Positions 63,134-64,000 of a stretch of DNA of 64,000 nucleotides are shown here, piece by piece. Within the stretch, counting starts at the first letter, position 1. Each line of letters begins with the position of its first letter. The notes below the pieces were generated by a model. It had not been told where the DNA came from and made no database searches. It saw only the letters and a program-made list of their open reading frames with translations. A program made the translations under genes and the position numbers. The DNA comes from Solea solea (taxonomy: Eukaryota; Chordata; Actinopteri; Pleuronectiformes; Soleidae): positions 26,419,436 through 26,483,435 of the forward strand of contig NC_081136.1 in NCBI RefSeq assembly GCF_958295425.1, given 5' to 3'.

Positions 63134-64000
63134 CCACTGAGAAGGGGAATGGTTTGAATCAGTGGGAGATGGAAAGAGACAACAGACAACATGTCTGTGT
63201 GGAATGTTGTGCCTGAGCGGATGTTTCACCCTGAGGTGAGCCCTTTGCTAGACCTTGATGGGAGGAAGAGAAGAAAAGGAGAGAGAGAGAGAAAAAGAAC
63301 ACTTGGCTTAGATTTAAGAAGTAGAAACATATTTTGGCATCACAAGATGTCCTTGTGAAACTGGATTCTGGATTGAACTCTGACCTTCAGCAAAACAACT
63401 CTTTTTTTTTTTTTACCCTCAATTAAAGACGTTTGATGAGGATTTTCACTGAATCACTGAAGATATCACTAAAAGATTGGAAAATGTTAAACAACTTTTT
63501 AAGAGCTACTTCATACCCTTTTCTGTGGAGAACACTGGTATGCAGATAGAAATAAGCTACTCTGATTTCATAGAAAAGCTTCTTTTTACTGCAAAACATC
63601 GGCTGCACACAAATGTATGGTTATTTATCCAGATTACATACACTGGAACATTGTGGGCTGGTGAAATCTGACTTTGGTTAGCCGATACAGTTTAAAAACA
63701 GTAAACTGCTGTGTTTAAAAAGTAAAAAAAGGGCTGTTGCTGTTGCCTTTACAGCTTTTACAGATGTATACAATAACCTTTCGTGAGAGTCTGTATGCGG
63801 AAGTGTAATTTTGTATTTATCAACAAACGGAACGCATATACACTGTCCTTAGCTGCTATCATGTGCCTGAATGTCTTTATGAAAGCTGATCTTGTGCCTA
63901 TTATACTGTGAACAAGTTAATATACATTGGCCACAGTTGCTCTACATCCAGCTGCTTGTACTACAATATTGATGTGACGAAGTAATCCAACCTCTAACTG
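63134..64000 (+). other. slc13a4: slc13a4 3' untranslated region, running out of the window
   Basis: Sequence after the TAA stop. It has a GA-rich stretch (63270-63297) and a poly-T run near 63405. I see no AATAAA. ATTAAA at 63422 is a possible weaker signal. The true end may lie past the window. Confidence 0.4.

Overview
The window is vertebrate nuclear DNA, almost certainly from a teleost fish and probably a spiny-rayed (acanthomorph) species. The coding sequence is split into short exons with GT/AG junctions. Introns and spacers are AT-rich, full of CA/TG, TA and trinucleotide microsatellites, and carry repeat types familiar from fish genomes. There are no bacterial features, operons or CRISPR arrays. 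I built four multi-exon genes by hand from splice sites and reading-frame continuity. Every junction listed keeps the frame.

(1) About 1963-11407, plus strand: bmal2 (arntl2), the bHLH-PAS clock activator, 16 coding exons, about 588 residues. (2) 15485-18210, minus strand, with a non-coding exon near 18603: a four-coding-exon rhodopsin-like receptor of 297 residues that I cannot assign to a named subtype and that lacks several class A hallmarks. (3) 21141-33370, minus strand: a single-pass membrane protein with one sushi domain, closest in layout to SUSD3, five coding exons and 421 residues, with a 9.5 kb first intron. (4) 44826-63133, plus strand: slc13a4, the sodium-coupled sulfate transporter, 16 coding exons, 634 residues.

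Layout: bmal2 and the receptor are convergent, the receptor and the sushi gene are tandem on the minus strand, and the sushi gene and slc13a4 are divergent across about 11 kb. The genes do not form a pathway. Their proximity is a synteny signal: the human homologues of bmal2 and slc13a4 lie on 12p and 7q, and as far as I recall the counterparts of those arms are mixed on one fish chromosome.

The rest is repeat-rich non-coding DNA. The clearest elements are a 663-bp non-autonomous hAT-type transposon at 34998-35660, two MITE-like elements at 15961-16199 and 16637-16892, a small hAT-like element at 43875-44143, a 932-bp unit with long inverted arms at 29971-30902, and a 360-bp TATATG-type array at 38302-38659. 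I found no wholly new system. The most interesting leads are the receptor with almost no second extracellular loop and a MITE in exactly that intron, simple repeats that encode the signal peptide core and stalk of the sushi protein, and a TG microsatellite that serves as the splice acceptor tract of slc13a4 exon 3.
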